Positions 34,063 to 43,431 of a stretch of 64,000 bases of DNA are shown here, piece after piece (within the stretch, counting starts at the first letter, position 1; the number at the start of each line of letters is the position of its first letter). Origin of the DNA: Croceicoccus sediminis (GTDB lineage: Bacteria; Pseudomonadota; Alphaproteobacteria; Sphingomonadales; Sphingomonadaceae); the NCBI RefSeq assembly GCF_007570835.1, contig NZ_SUNC01000004.1:331573-395572 (forward strand). Reading direction: 5' to 3'. Position numbers and translations under genes: made by a program. Under the pieces are notes generated by a model. That model worked only from the letters and a program-made list of their open reading frames with translations. It had not been told where the DNA came from and did no database searches.

Positions 34063-36451
34063 TCTTGCGGTCCGCGTCGCGGGCCAGAAGCGCCGCCGCC
34101 TCGATCGCGCCCATGGGCCGTCCGAACAGGAAGCCCTGAATCTTGGTGCAGCCCAGCTGGCGGATACGGTCGAGTTCGCGTTCGCTTTCCACGCCTTCGG
34201 CAGTGGTCGTCATGTCCAGCGCGTCGGCCATGGCGACGACGGCGCGGATGATGGCCAGCGATTCCGGGCTGTCCTTGGCCGCGCCCTGCACGAAGGAACG
34301 GTCGATCTTGATCGTGGTGAAGCGATTATTGCGCAAATAGCCCAGCGAGGAATAGCCGGTGCCGAAGTCGTCGAGCGCGATACCGCAGCCCAGCGACTGG
34401 ATCTGCTGAAGCGTGTTCTGCGCCGCACCGCCATCGCGCAGGAAGATCGATTCGGTGACTTCCAGTTCCAGCCGTTCCGCCGCAAGGCCGCTGCTGGCCA
34501 GCGCCGAGACGACCGTGCTGGCAAAGCTGGCGTCGAGCATCTGTTCCGCCGACACGTTGACCGCGATGCGGATGTTCGAGGGCCAGCGTGCCGCCTCTTC
34601 ACAGGCGCGGCGCAGGGCCCATTCGCCGATCGGCACGATGAGGCGCGTGTCTTCTGCGATCGGGATGAACTTGGCCGGGCTGATCGGTCCGAACTCGGCC
34701 GAATTCCAGCGTAGCAATGCCTCGAAGCTCATCACCTGTTCGGTTTCTGCATCGACGACCGGCTGGAACGCCAGGGTCAATTCGTCCCGTTCCAGCGCGT
34801 GGCGCAGCGCAAATTCGAGCTTGCGGCGTTCCTCGGCATGGGCGTGCATCTGCGGTTCGTAGGCAAAGTGGCTGCCGCCGCCTTCATCCTTCGAGCGATA
34901 GAGCGCGAGGTCGGCATTGCGCATCAGCGTTTCGACCGTACGGGCATCGCGCGGGCCGATCGCGGAACCGACCGAAGCCCCGACGTAAAGCGTGTGGTGA
35001 TCGACGTCGTAGGGCTTGGACAGGACATCGATAATGGCGTGCGCCATGCGGTCGACTGCGTTGCGATCGTTGACGTCGGCCATGACGACAGCGAATTCGT
35101 CCCCGCCCAACCGGCCGCAAGTGTCGTGCTGCCCCATCAGAACGCGCAGGCGGCGCGACACCTGGGCAAGCAACTCGTCGCCGATCTGGTGGCCCAGCGT
35201 ATCGTTGACGGCCTTGAACCGGTCGAGGTCGATCATCAGGAATGCGCAGCGCGTGCGCCACTGCTCGGCCCGCTGCAACGCCGTGCCCAGCGCCTCGGTC
35301 AGCATCATGCGGTTCGGCAACCCGGTCAGCTGGTCATAACGTGCCAGCTGCGCGATCTTCTCGGCGCTCTCGCGCTGTTCGGTTACATCCGAACCCACCC
35401 CGCGAAAGCCGGAGAACTGCCCGTGTTCGTCATGCTTGGGCGTACCCGAAAGCTCCCACCAGCGGCTGCGGCCGCCCACGTTCACGCGGACCATGAGGTT
35501 GGAGAAGCTTTCGCGCCGCTTCAGCCGTTCGGCCAGATCGCGAAGCGACGAGGGCAATGAACCGCTTTCCCAGCCGTCACCCGCGATCAGGCGCAGAAGC
35601 GGCTGACCATCGGCCTGATGCGGCTGCATCTGCAGGGCGTGGGCAAAGCGGGGCGAGACACCGCGAACCCGGCGAGAGCTGTCGACGCTCCACAACCAGT
35701 CCGCGCTGTTTTCTTCGAATTCGTGAAGCAGCAGGGATACGGTTTCCGCCTTTTCGGCAAGGCTCGCCTCGGTAATGCGAAGGCGCAGGTAGAGCCGCGA
35801 CAGTGCCAGCGCACCGCCCGCGATAGTGCCGGAAAAGGCGAGCTGGGCAATCGCGGCGATCCAATCACCGCGGATGGCAGGGCCGATCGCGCCGCCAATG
35901 CCGAAGATGCCGATGAAAACCATCGCCGCCGTCGGCACGACGGAAAGGGACAGGACGAATACCCCGATCAGCATGACCATCACGGCATATTGCGGCGCGC
36001 TGCCGGTGCTGAGCACTTCGGGGAAGATCAGCATCGGCGCGACCCACAGGCCGCCGGCAAGGCCGACGGTGGCAAGGTGCGTGCGCAGTTCATCTGAGCC
36101 CAGTTGCCGACGCTCGGCATCGCTGAAGGTCCGCTCGATCCGCATCATGGCCAGCGCCATCATGACGACCAGCGCGAACCAGCCGCCAACGATCATCCCG
36201 CCCGCAGCCGCGTTCCAGACGACCATGGCGGGAAGCGCGGCGGCAATGAAGATCGCAAAGCGCAGCCAGGCACCGCGTGCCAATGCGCCATATTGCAGAC
36301 CGACAAGGCGTCCGGGTCTCTCTTCGCCGCGACGAAACTTGCCCATGACGCGCTTCGCCATGCCATCGCGCGACTCGGGCACGAAAGCGTCTTCGCTCGC
36401 TGACTGGGGCGCCGAATTGCCGCCCTTGCGCTTGAGTACAGACCCCAACAT
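34055..36451 (-). CDS. Membrane PAS-GGDEF-EAL cyclic-di-GMP enzyme
   Basis: About 798 residues. Basic and polar residues come first, then some six membrane helices (about 50-220). A PAS domain follows (about 240-370, DWLWSVDSSRRVRGVSPRF to FRGVGSDVTEQRE). The GGDEF domain has an intact signature (GRLGGDEFAVV), and the EAL domain has FEALLRW, DDFGTGYSSL and KIDRSFVQ. Both catalytic signatures look intact, so it may make and break c-di-GMP, with the PAS and membrane part as sensor. The ATG at 36451 is preferred although it has no clear Shine-Dalgarno site; another ATG lies at 36361. Its 3' end overlaps the acyltransferase gene. Confidence 0.9.
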   Translation of the reverse strand: MLGSVLKRKGGNSAPQSASEDAFVPESRDGMAKRVMGKFRRGEERPGRLVGLQYGALARGAWLRFAIFIAAALPAMVVWNAAAGGMIVGGWFALVVMMALAMMRIERTFSDAERRQLGSDELRTHLATVGLAGGLWVAPMLIFPEVLSTGSAPQYAVMVMLIGVFVLSLSVVPTAAMVFIGIFGIGGAIGPAIRGDWIAAIAQLAFSGTIAGGALALSRLYLRLRITEASLAEKAETVSLLLHEFEENSADWLWSVDSSRRVRGVSPRFAHALQMQPHQADGQPLLRLIAGDGWESGSLPSSLRDLAERLKRRESFSNLMVRVNVGGRSRWWELSGTPKHDEHGQFSGFRGVGSDVTEQRESAEKIAQLARYDQLTGLPNRMMLTEALGTALQRAEQWRTRCAFLMIDLDRFKAVNDTLGHQIGDELLAQVSRRLRVLMGQHDTCGRLGGDEFAVVMADVNDRNAVDRMAHAIIDVLSKPYDVDHHTLYVGASVGSAIGPRDARTVETLMRNADLALYRSKDEGGGSHFAYEPQMHAHAEERRKLEFALRHALERDELTLAFQPVVDAETEQVMSFEALLRWNSAEFGPISPAKFIPIAEDTRLIVPIGEWALRRACEEAARWPSNIRIAVNVSAEQMLDASFASTVVSALASSGLAAERLELEVTESIFLRDGGAAQNTLQQIQSLGCGIALDDFGTGYSSLGYLRNNRFTTIKIDRSFVQGAAKDSPESLAIIRAVVAMADALDMTTTAEGVESERELDRIRQLGCTKIQGFLFGRPMGAIEAAALLARDADRKIA

Positions 36452-36584
36452 GACTTCGGGGTTACAGAAACAGGGTTGATAAGCGGTAAACACCCCGCCG
36501 CCCGTTCTCCGTTTCCGAAGGCGGCGCGCGGCGGCTTTCGCTTAACTATCGAACCGCCCCGTTATGGGCGAAAAACGAGGCTCG

Positions 36585-37772
36585 TCAGAACCGTTCGAGC
36601 GCGATGGCAGTCGCCTCTCCGCCGCCGATGCAGATGCTGGCTACGCCGCGCTTCAAATTGCGATTCTCCAGCGCGCCCAAGAGCGTCGCCATGATGCGCG
36701 CGCCCGATGCCCCGATCGGATGGCCCAGCGCGCAGGCACCGCCGTTCACGTTCAGACGGTCCCGCTCGATCCCAAGGTCGCGTTCGGCGATCAGGGCGAC
36801 GACGGCGAAAGCCTCGTTCACTTCGAACAGGTCGACATCATCCATGCCCCAGCCGGTCTTCTCGAACAGCTTCTTCGTCGCGAAGACGGGCGCGGTGGTG
36901 AAACGGGCCGGTTCATGGGCGTGGCTGGCATGACCGACCACGCGGGCGACGGGGTTCATGCCCATCTTCTGAGCAGTCGACGCGCGGCACATGACAAGTG
37001 CGGCAGCACCGTCGGAAATCGACGAACTGTTTGCGGCCGTGACCGTTCCGTCCTTGGCAAAAGCGGGGCGCAGAGTGGGGATCTTCTCGACATTGGCCTT
37101 GGCGGGCTGTTCGTCGGTATCGATCGTGACTTCGGCCTTGCGCGTCTTGACCGTGACCGGCGTGATTTCGCGGTCGAACGCGCCGCTTTCGCCTGCTTCG
37201 CGCGCAAGAGTGAGCGAACGGATCGCGTAATCGTCCTGCGTCTCGCGGGTGAACTGGTATTCCTGCGCCGCGTCTTCGGCAAAGGCGCCCATCAGGCGGC
37301 CGGGGTTGTAGGCGTCCTCCAGCCCGTCGAGGAACATCGAATCCTTCACCACGTCATGGCCCAGCCGCGCGCCGCCGCGATGCTTGGGCAAAAGGTAAGG
37401 CGCATTCGTCATGCTTTCCATCCCGCCCGCAACGACGATGTCCGACGATCCGGCCAACAGCGCATCGTGCGCCATGATCGCGGCCTGCATGCCCGATCCG
37501 CACATCTTGTTGATGGTCGTGGCCGTCACGTGTTCGCCCAGACCGGCAAGGATCGCCGCCTGGCGGCCGGGTGCCTGCCCCTGCCCTGCCGGAAGGACGC
37601 AGCCCATGATGATCTGGTCCACCGCCTCTCCGGTGATCCCGGCGCGCTCCACGGCCGCGCGAACCGCGGCGGCACCCAGGTTCGGGGCGGCGACATCGGA
37701 AAAGACGCCCTGCATCCCGCCCATCGGCGTGCGTGCATAGCTGGCGATGACGATCGGGTCTGCGGTTGTCAT
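36585..37772 (-). CDS. Acetyl-CoA C-acetyltransferase (thiolase)
   Basis: 395 residues. Active-site Cys91 is in KMCGSGMQA, the His is in CALGHPIGASGAR, and the second Cys is in ASICIGGGEATA. It condenses two acetyl-CoA to acetoacetyl-CoA or cleaves beta-ketoacyl-CoA. PhaA/AtoB-type biosynthetic and degradative roles cannot be told apart here. The ATG at 37772 is preceded by GGAGAGA. It lies 57 bp downstream of a TetR gene on the same strand, whose protein may regulate it. Confidence 0.93.
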   Translation of the reverse strand: MTTADPIVIASYARTPMGGMQGVFSDVAAPNLGAAAVRAAVERAGITGEAVDQIIMGCVLPAGQGQAPGRQAAILAGLGEHVTATTINKMCGSGMQAAIMAHDALLAGSSDIVVAGGMESMTNAPYLLPKHRGGARLGHDVVKDSMFLDGLEDAYNPGRLMGAFAEDAAQEYQFTRETQDDYAIRSLTLAREAGESGAFDREITPVTVKTRKAEVTIDTDEQPAKANVEKIPTLRPAFAKDGTVTAANSSSISDGAAALVMCRASTAQKMGMNPVARVVGHASHAHEPARFTTAPVFATKKLFEKTGWGMDDVDLFEVNEAFAVVALIAERDLGIERDRLNVNGGACALGHPIGASGARIMATLLGALENRNLKRGVASICIGGGEATAIALERF

Positions 37773-37829
37773 GTCTCTCTCCTTGGTCCGGCCTTGCACC
37801 GGCAATTCGGTAAATTTCGCCGTTGCGTT

Positions 37830-38447
37830 TCAGGTCCGCGGACGCAGGCCCCGCATCAGGAATTCGACAAGCTGGTCCGCGATCTCTTCGCGGGACAGAG
37901 CGCCTTCCGGATCGTGCCAGCGCGCGGGCCAGTTCAAGGCCCCGGCCAGCGCAAAAACGGCCAGTTTCTCATTCTCGCAAGCGATGGAGCCGTCCTCCAC
38001 CGCCGCGTGAAGCATCGCCTGAACCGCCGCGTCCATGTCGCGTTTCAACACGCGGTATTCTGCCAGGCTTTCGGGCTTCAGCTCCTCGACCCCGGTGCGG
38101 ATCACGCAGCGGCCGAAATCCTCCATGCTGATCACGGCATAGCGGCGCAGGTAGTATTCGAGCCGGGCGAGCCCGTCGCCATCACGGCCACGCGCATCGT
38201 CCGCCGCATCGCGCAACTGACCCATGCCCTTCTTCAGGCAAGCGAGGAGGACCTGATCCTTGGTCGGGTAATAATGGTAGATCGTCCGCTTGGAGATACC
38301 CAGCCGCGCAGCCACGTCGTCGAGAGACGTGTTCGCAAATCCGCGTTCGTTGAACATGCGCGCCGCAGCCGAAAGCACGGCATCGCGCTTGGCAGCACGC
38401 TCGGCCTCTTTCTGCTCGGCCGTTCGGAAGGGTGATACTTCGGTCAT
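37830..38447 (-). CDS. TetR-family transcriptional regulator
   Basis: 205 residues. The DNA-binding region is AAARMFNERGFANTSLDDVAARLGISKRTIYHYYPTKDQVL, the classical TetR helix-turn-helix. The C-terminal ligand domain has RLEYYLRRYAVISMED and LNWPARWHDPEG, resembling the KstR2/FadR-like group that binds acyl-CoA esters. It precedes the thiolase gene on the same strand, which fits regulation of fatty-acid or ketoacyl metabolism. The ATG at 38447 gives MTEVSPFRT; a longer start at 38468 is less likely. Confidence 0.87.
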   Translation of the reverse strand: MTEVSPFRTAEQKEAERAAKRDAVLSAAARMFNERGFANTSLDDVAARLGISKRTIYHYYPTKDQVLLACLKKGMGQLRDAADDARGRDGDGLARLEYYLRRYAVISMEDFGRCVIRTGVEELKPESLAEYRVLKRDMDAAVQAMLHAAVEDGSIACENEKLAVFALAGALNWPARWHDPEGALSREEIADQLVEFLMRGLRPRT

Positions 38448-38577
38448 CTGGTGTCCCTCTACTGGCACGACACGTAAAAGAGATCAATACACTCAAGAGT
38501 TTTCATCGTCTGCGCATGGCGGCCTTTCCTGCACATTCGCAGCGAATTTTCCTGCCTCCCTCTACAGCAGTTGCTTT

Positions 38578-38626
38578 TGCGATTTAATCTCATTAGCAGG
38601 CGATTCGAAAATGCGAATTAGTCGCA
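38578..38626. promoter_or_regulatory. Fur-like boxes before siderophore receptor
   Basis: TGCGAATTAGTCGCA at 38612-38626 has perfect TGCGA/TCGCA arms and resembles the alphaproteobacterial Fur palindrome. A second, weaker copy, TGCGATTTAATCTCA, lies at 38578-38592. They are 18-66 bp upstream of the siderophore-receptor ATG, where a bound repressor would block transcription. Confidence 0.5.
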
Positions 38627-38643
38627 ATAATAGGAGGTCCCAA

Positions 38644-40758
38644 ATGTCGTTTCGCCGAGTTTCCGCAGGTTCCGTTCGCACGTCACTCTTGCTGACGTCC
38701 GCACTGGCTGCGTATCCGGCACTGGCGCAGGATCGCGGGGACGATCAGCGCCGTTCCTATCTGCCGCACGAAATCGTCGTATCGGCAGAGCGTGACGGCT
38801 ATGCGCTCGAAGACGGGTCGAGCGCGACGAAGACCCCTACGCCGATCATCGACGTGCCGCAGGCCGTTTCGGTCATCACGCGCGACCAGATCGACGATCA
38901 GGCCGTCACCCAGCTCAACGATGCCCTGCGCTTCGTCGCCGGCGTCACGCTTGAAACGGGCGAAGGCCACCGCGACGAAGTGTTCATTCGCGGACAGGAA
39001 AGCACTGCGGACTTCTATCTGAACGGCCTGCGCGACGATGCGCAGTATTACCGTTCGCTCTACAATATCGAACGGGTTGAGATCCTGAAGGGATCCAGCG
39101 CGCTGATCTTCGGGCGCGGCGCAGGCGGCGGTGCGATCAACCGCGTCAGCAAGACCGCCAGCCCCAACACGGCATTCGCCGCAGCCGATGGCTCTGTCGA
39201 CACCTTCGGTGCCTTCTCGCTTTCGGCTGATCTGAACCAGCCGCTGTCGATGAACGCCGCCGCGCGCCTCAACGCGACGTACCAGGAATTCGACAGCCAC
39301 CGCGACGAATACGAAGGCTGCTTCATCGGCATCAGCCCGACCGTCACGCTGGAGCCTGGTGCCGACACGCGAATCATCCTTGGCTATAGCTATGACGACG
39401 ACGAACGCGTCACCGATCGCGGCGTCCCCTCGCTCGGCGATGGCCCCCTCACCGGCTACGACAAGACCTTCTTTGGCCAGTCCGGCTTCAACGAAGCAAG
39501 CGCGCAAGTGCACATCGCCCGCGCGCGGATCGAACACGATTTCTCGAACGAATTGAGCGTGAACCTCAGCGGCCAGTTCGCCGATTACGACAAGGTCTAT
39601 GCCAACATCGTCCCGTCGGGCACCGACGGCGAAACGGTCACTCTTTCGGGCTATCGCGACGCGACGACCCGGCGCAACTGGATCGGTCAGGGCAACCTTG
39701 TCTGGACCGGCAACACCGGCGGCATCGGCCATACCCTGCTGACCGGGTTCGAGGTCATCAGCCAGGACACCGGCAATGCGCGCGATGTTGTCCACTTTGG
39801 CGCGGTCGATGGACCGACCTCTGCGCAAGTCCCGCTGGCCAGGGATATCTCGGTGCCGGCGTTCTTCCTCGACCCGCTGGCACGCAACCGGGCATCGGAG
39901 CTCACCGTTCTGGCCGCTTACGTGCAGGACCAGATCGAACTGGGCGAATTCGTCCATATTATCGGCGGTGTGCGTTTCGAAAGCTTCGACCTCGATACCG
40001 TCAATCTTGTCAGCAACACGCCCGCATCGCGCAAGGATGAAAAGTGGAGCCCGCGCCTTGGCATCATGGTCAAGCCGCAGGAAACCGTGTCGCTCTATGC
40101 CAGCTATTCGGAAAGCTTCCTGCCGCAGGCCGGTGACCAGTTCGTGCTGCTCAGCCCGACTTCGGCAGAACTTGCGCCGGAGCAGTTCGAAAATATCGAA
40201 GCGGGGATCAAATGGTCGCCCCGCCCCGGCCTGCTGTTGACGGCCGCTGCGTTCCAGCTTGAGCGTTCGAACCGCCAGACCACCGATCCCGAAAATCCGG
40301 GCTTCGTCATCCTGACCGGCAAGACCCGCACCCGCGGGTTCGAGGCGCAGCTGACCGGAGAGCTTGCACCGGGCTGGAACGCGAACATCGGTTACAGCTA
40401 CCTCGACGGGAAAGTCCGCTCGCGCGTCGGCAGCACGGAGGCCGGGACGGTTCTTGAACAAGTGCCCGAACATCACCTGACGGCGTGGACTCGCTATGAC
40501 TTCTCACCCCGCTTCGGCATCGGCGGGGGCGTGGTCCATAGTTCCAGCCAGTACGCCTCGCTTAGCAACGCGGTGAAGCTGCCTGCCTATACCCGCGTCG
40601 ACCTGGCCGGTTATTTCGATGTGAACGAACGCATCGCGCTGCAAGTCAATGTCGAGAACCTGTTCGACGAGGATTATTATCCCAGCGCGCACGGCGACAA
40701 CAACATCCAGCCGGCCAAACCGCTCAACGCGTCGGTCACTGCACGGGTCAGGTTCTGA
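38644..40758 (+). CDS. TonB-dependent siderophore receptor
   Basis: 704 residues. The signal peptide ends at YPALAQD. The TonB-box region is HEIVVSAERDG. The plug has the siderophore-receptor hallmarks DVPQAVSVITRDQIDDQAV, RFVAGVTLETGEGHRDEVFIRGQ and VEILKGSSALIFGRGAGGGAINRVSK. The barrel ends in Phe (VTARVRF). The plug resembles the Fiu/FepA-like catecholate siderophore group more than ferrichrome receptors, but the ligand is not settled. An AGGAGG ribosome-binding site precedes the ATG at 38644. Two Fur-like boxes upstream support iron control. No siderophore synthesis genes or ABC genes are adjacent. Confidence 0.9.
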   Translation: MSFRRVSAGSVRTSLLLTSALAAYPALAQDRGDDQRRSYLPHEIVVSAERDGYALEDGSSATKTPTPIIDVPQAVSVITRDQIDDQAVTQLNDALRFVAGVTLETGEGHRDEVFIRGQESTADFYLNGLRDDAQYYRSLYNIERVEILKGSSALIFGRGAGGGAINRVSKTASPNTAFAAADGSVDTFGAFSLSADLNQPLSMNAAARLNATYQEFDSHRDEYEGCFIGISPTVTLEPGADTRIILGYSYDDDERVTDRGVPSLGDGPLTGYDKTFFGQSGFNEASAQVHIARARIEHDFSNELSVNLSGQFADYDKVYANIVPSGTDGETVTLSGYRDATTRRNWIGQGNLVWTGNTGGIGHTLLTGFEVISQDTGNARDVVHFGAVDGPTSAQVPLARDISVPAFFLDPLARNRASELTVLAAYVQDQIELGEFVHIIGGVRFESFDLDTVNLVSNTPASRKDEKWSPRLGIMVKPQETVSLYASYSESFLPQAGDQFVLLSPTSAELAPEQFENIEAGIKWSPRPGLLLTAAAFQLERSNRQTTDPENPGFVILTGKTRTRGFEAQLTGELAPGWNANIGYSYLDGKVRSRVGSTEAGTVLEQVPEHHLTAWTRYDFSPRFGIGGGVVHSSSQYASLSNAVKLPAYTRVDLAGYFDVNERIALQVNVENLFDEDYYPSAHGDNNIQPAKPLNASVTARVRF

Positions 40759-40779
40759 TCCCGTCTGACCTTTCGACAA

Positions 40780-40813
40780 GGTGTGCCATCGCCCGCACCG
40801 GCGGCGGCACACC
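40780..40813. terminator. Strong hairpin between convergent receptor and LacI genes
   Basis: Perfect 8-bp arms GGTGTGCC / GGCACACC plus an inner CGCC/GGCG stem, loop CGCACC, in the 128-bp gap between two convergent genes. There is no T-tract on either side, so termination by this hairpin alone is uncertain. Confidence 0.5.
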
Positions 40814-40886
40814 CGGTTCGATCACGTGTCTGGAATCCGAACGCGAAGGACCGTGCCAACCTCCGAAGGCCTGATCGTGAACTTCC

Positions 40887-41927
40887 TTAAGCCGACTGCC
40901 GTCGCACCAGCGTCGGCGGCAGGACGAGGCTCTCGGTCCCCTCGCCCGCAATGCGCCTGAGCAGGAGGTTCACCATCGACTTTGCACCGGTGGCAATGTC
41001 CTGTTTGACCGTGGTCAGCGCAGGTTGCGTCTGCGCAGCGATGGGAAGGTCATCGAACCCGACGAGCTTTATTTGGTCCGGCACCGTGACGCCCCGCTCT
41101 TGCAGCACCTTCATACAGGCCACCGCGAGGATATCCGACGCTGCGAAAACTCCGTCGAAGGTGATCTGGTTGGCCGACAGGTATTCGGCAATTTCACCAG
41201 CCGCTTCGTCGGGATTGAGGTGGGTCGGCAGGATGCCGAGCGAAACGCCCATCTTGTCCGCCACCGCCTTGGCTCCGGCATAGCGGGCGGCGAACTCGAT
41301 CGGTTCTGACGACCCGAGGAACATCAGCTTCTTTGCACCCGCGGCGATCAGGCGCTCTGCTGCCAGCCTGCCGCCGAGGCGGTTGTCGGTTCCGACCACG
41401 CAGTGGCGTTGGCCCTCCTTGTGGTTGCCCCAGACGACCATGGGCATATAGCCATCGGCCACTTCGTCGATCCGGTCGAACTGGTCGGATTGCCCGATGA
41501 CCAGCACGCCTTCGACCATGCCCGACCCGATGAACCGGTCGAGCCAATCCTCGTCCTGATCGGGAATGACCCGGCGCAGCATGAGGTCGTAGCCGTGATT
41601 GGTCAGTTCATCGGCAAGATAGCCCAGCAGCGTCATGAAGAACGTGTCGGATATCTGCTGGTGCCGGTCGTGCCCCAGGGGGATGACCACGCCGATCACC
41701 CCGGTCTTCTGCCGCCTCAACCGGCTTGCCATCTGGTTGAGCTGGAACCCATGTTCGCGGGCCAGTGCCTCGATCTTTTCGCGGGTCTTCGTGCTGACCA
41801 ATTCCCGCTTGCCGCCAAGCGCCCGCGACACCGTGCCGGGCGAAACGCCGGCCAAGCGCGCCAGATCGGTGATCGTCCTGGCGCGCTTGGGGGATACGAC
41901 TTCCACCTCAGGCTTGCGATCCGCCAT
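40887..41927 (-). CDS. LacI-family repressor of the sucrose locus
   Basis: 346 residues. The LacI helix-turn-helix is TITDLARLAGVSPGTVSRAL, the hinge helix is QLNQMASRLRRQKTG, and the rest is a periplasmic-binding-type ligand domain (VVIPLGHDRHQQI to GVFAASDILAVACMKVL and VGFDDLPIAAQTQPALTTV). It lies 5 bp after the MFS permease gene, with which it forms one leftward operon. LacI proteins bind TGCAAACGTTTGCA-type palindromes; two such sites lie in the divergent promoter of this locus. A sucrose or fructose effector is inferred from context. Confidence 0.92.
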   Translation of the reverse strand: MADRKPEVEVVSPKRARTITDLARLAGVSPGTVSRALGGKRELVSTKTREKIEALAREHGFQLNQMASRLRRQKTGVIGVVIPLGHDRHQQISDTFFMTLLGYLADELTNHGYDLMLRRVIPDQDEDWLDRFIGSGMVEGVLVIGQSDQFDRIDEVADGYMPMVVWGNHKEGQRHCVVGTDNRLGGRLAAERLIAAGAKKLMFLGSSEPIEFAARYAGAKAVADKMGVSLGILPTHLNPDEAAGEIAEYLSANQITFDGVFAASDILAVACMKVLQERGVTVPDQIKLVGFDDLPIAAQTQPALTTVKQDIATGAKSMVNLLLRRIAGEGTESLVLPPTLVRRQSA

Positions 41928-41932
41928 CGAAC

Positions 41933-43267
41933 CTAGTTCGCCTCGGCCCGCATGATTTTGGGAACCGGCCTGCCGGCATCGACGAACATGGTCGCGATCG
42001 CGCCGACGATCATCATCGTGCCGCCAAGGATAAGCACGTTGCGCGGATCGCCGCCCAGGATCGGGCGGTAGATGAGCGGCATGGTCACGGTCTGGATCAG
42101 CATGGGTATGACGATGAACATGTTGAATATGCCCATGTAGATTCCGTTGCGTTCAGGGGGGATGGCATCGGCGAGCATGACATATGTATTACCCATCATT
42201 CCGGCCCAGCCAATCCCTATGCCCAGCATCAGCACGAACAGGGCGGCGGGCGTTTCCACCCCCGGTATCATAAGCATCGCCGCGCCCGAAGCCGAGAGGC
42301 AGAAAGCGTGAGTCAGACGCGCGCCCAGTTTCCGCACCACCGGGATCAGGGCAAGCGCGCCGAGGAAGGCGATGAAATTGTAAAGCGCGCCGGCCTGCTG
42401 CGTGGTCAGGGTCGCATCGCGAAACGCCGCGCTCGACGGATCGGACGTGTCGAACAAGGAGCGTCCGACCGCGAAAGTGATGTACTGCCAATAGGCGAAC
42501 ATCGCGTACCACTGGCACAGCATCGCCAGGGAAAGCTGGCGCATCGCCCTGGGCATTTCCCTGATCGCGCTGACGATCTCGGCCGCCGTCGCGGACGGTG
42601 TCAGCGGCTTGGCCTCCAGAGCTGCCTGCTCCTCGTCAGTCATCGGCAGTTCCGGAACGCGCCAGACGGACCAGACGATCGTGCTGATCGAAAGGATGGC
42701 GCCGATGATGAAGGCGATCTTCACGATCATGGGAATGCCGTTCGCATCAAGGACGTCCTTGGCAACGAACGCGGTCAGGAGCGTGGGCGCAAGATAGGAC
42801 AGCGTTTGCGCAAGGCCCGTGAACGCGCTCTGCGTCAGGAACCCGACCGACCTTTGTTCGGGCGCCAGCCTGTCGGCGACGTATGCGCGATAGGGCTCCA
42901 TCGTGATGTTGTTGCCTGCATCGAGGATCCACAGCAGGCTTGCCGCCATCCAGAGCGCACTGGAATAGGGCATCAGGAACAGGCTGATCGAACAGATGAT
43001 CGCACCGATCAGGAAGTAGGGCGTGCGACGGCCAAGACGCGAATGCGTACGGTCGCTCATCGCGCCGATGATCGGCTGGATAATCAGCCCCGTCATCGGG
43101 CCAGCCAGCCAGAGCAAAGGCATCGTGGCTTCGTCCGCGCCCAGGAAGCCGTAAATCGGGCCCATGTTCGCCTGCTGAAGCCCGAAACTGAACTGCAGGC
43201 CAAAGAAGCCGATGTTCATTTCGATGATTCGCAGCAAGGAAAGCCGTGGTTTTACCGCGCTTTGCAT
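41933..43267 (-). CDS. MFS sugar transporter (SuxC/sucrose permease-like)
   Basis: 444 residues with about twelve membrane helices. The N-terminal part has [21 protein letters not shown], typical of the GPH/SLC45-like sucrose and maltoside carriers of alphaproteobacteria and Xanthomonas, and [21 protein letters not shown], the MFS loop 2-3 motif. It should move sucrose from periplasm to cytoplasm. Of two close ATGs (43276 and 43267) the second has AAGAGG at good spacing. It shares the operator region with the divergent receptor gene and is followed by the repressor gene. Confidence 0.9.
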   Translation of the reverse strand: MQSAVKPRLSLLRIIEMNIGFFGLQFSFGLQQANMGPIYGFLGADEATMPLLWLAGPMTGLIIQPIIGAMSDRTHSRLGRRTPYFLIGAIICSISLFLMPYSSALWMAASLLWILDAGNNITMEPYRAYVADRLAPEQRSVGFLTQSAFTGLAQTLSYLAPTLLTAFVAKDVLDANGIPMIVKIAFIIGAILSISTIVWSVWRVPELPMTDEEQAALEAKPLTPSATAAEIVSAIREMPRAMRQLSLAMLCQWYAMFAYWQYITFAVGRSLFDTSDPSSAAFRDATLTTQQAGALYNFIAFLGALALIPVVRKLGARLTHAFCLSASGAAMLMIPGVETPAALFVLMLGIGIGWAGMMGNTYVMLADAIPPERNGIYMGIFNMFIVIPMLIQTVTMPLIYRPILGGDPRNVLILGGTMMIVGAIATMFVDAGRPVPKIMRAEAN

Positions 43268-43339
43268 AGCCAACATCCTCTTGTCCGTGCCGGCGTGATC
43301 CCGGCGTTGTGGCAAATCAGTGACAGAAAGCGCGATTGA

Positions 43340-43379
43340 TTGCAAACGTTTGCAAGAAAGCTGTTGCAAACGTTTGCAG
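43340..43379. promoter_or_regulatory. Two LacI-type operators (TGCAAACGTTTGCA)
   Basis: Two perfect copies of the 14-bp palindrome TGCAAACGTTTGCA at 43341-43354 and 43365-43378, 24 bp apart centre to centre (about two helical turns). The first extends to 16 bp (TTGCAAACGTTTGCAA). They lie between the divergent MFS gene (start 43267) and receptor gene (start 43432). The second overlaps a plausible -35 hexamer TTGCAA with a TATGCA-like -10 about 16 bp later. Confidence 0.85.
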
Positions 43380-43431
43380 CAGCCGTATGCATAAATGGCG
43401 AATCGATAAAAATCATCGTGGGAGAGTTTCA

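Noticed and set aside
38683..40476. 597-residue minus-strand frame
   Set aside because: Antisense to the siderophore receptor gene; no recognisable domain or start signal.
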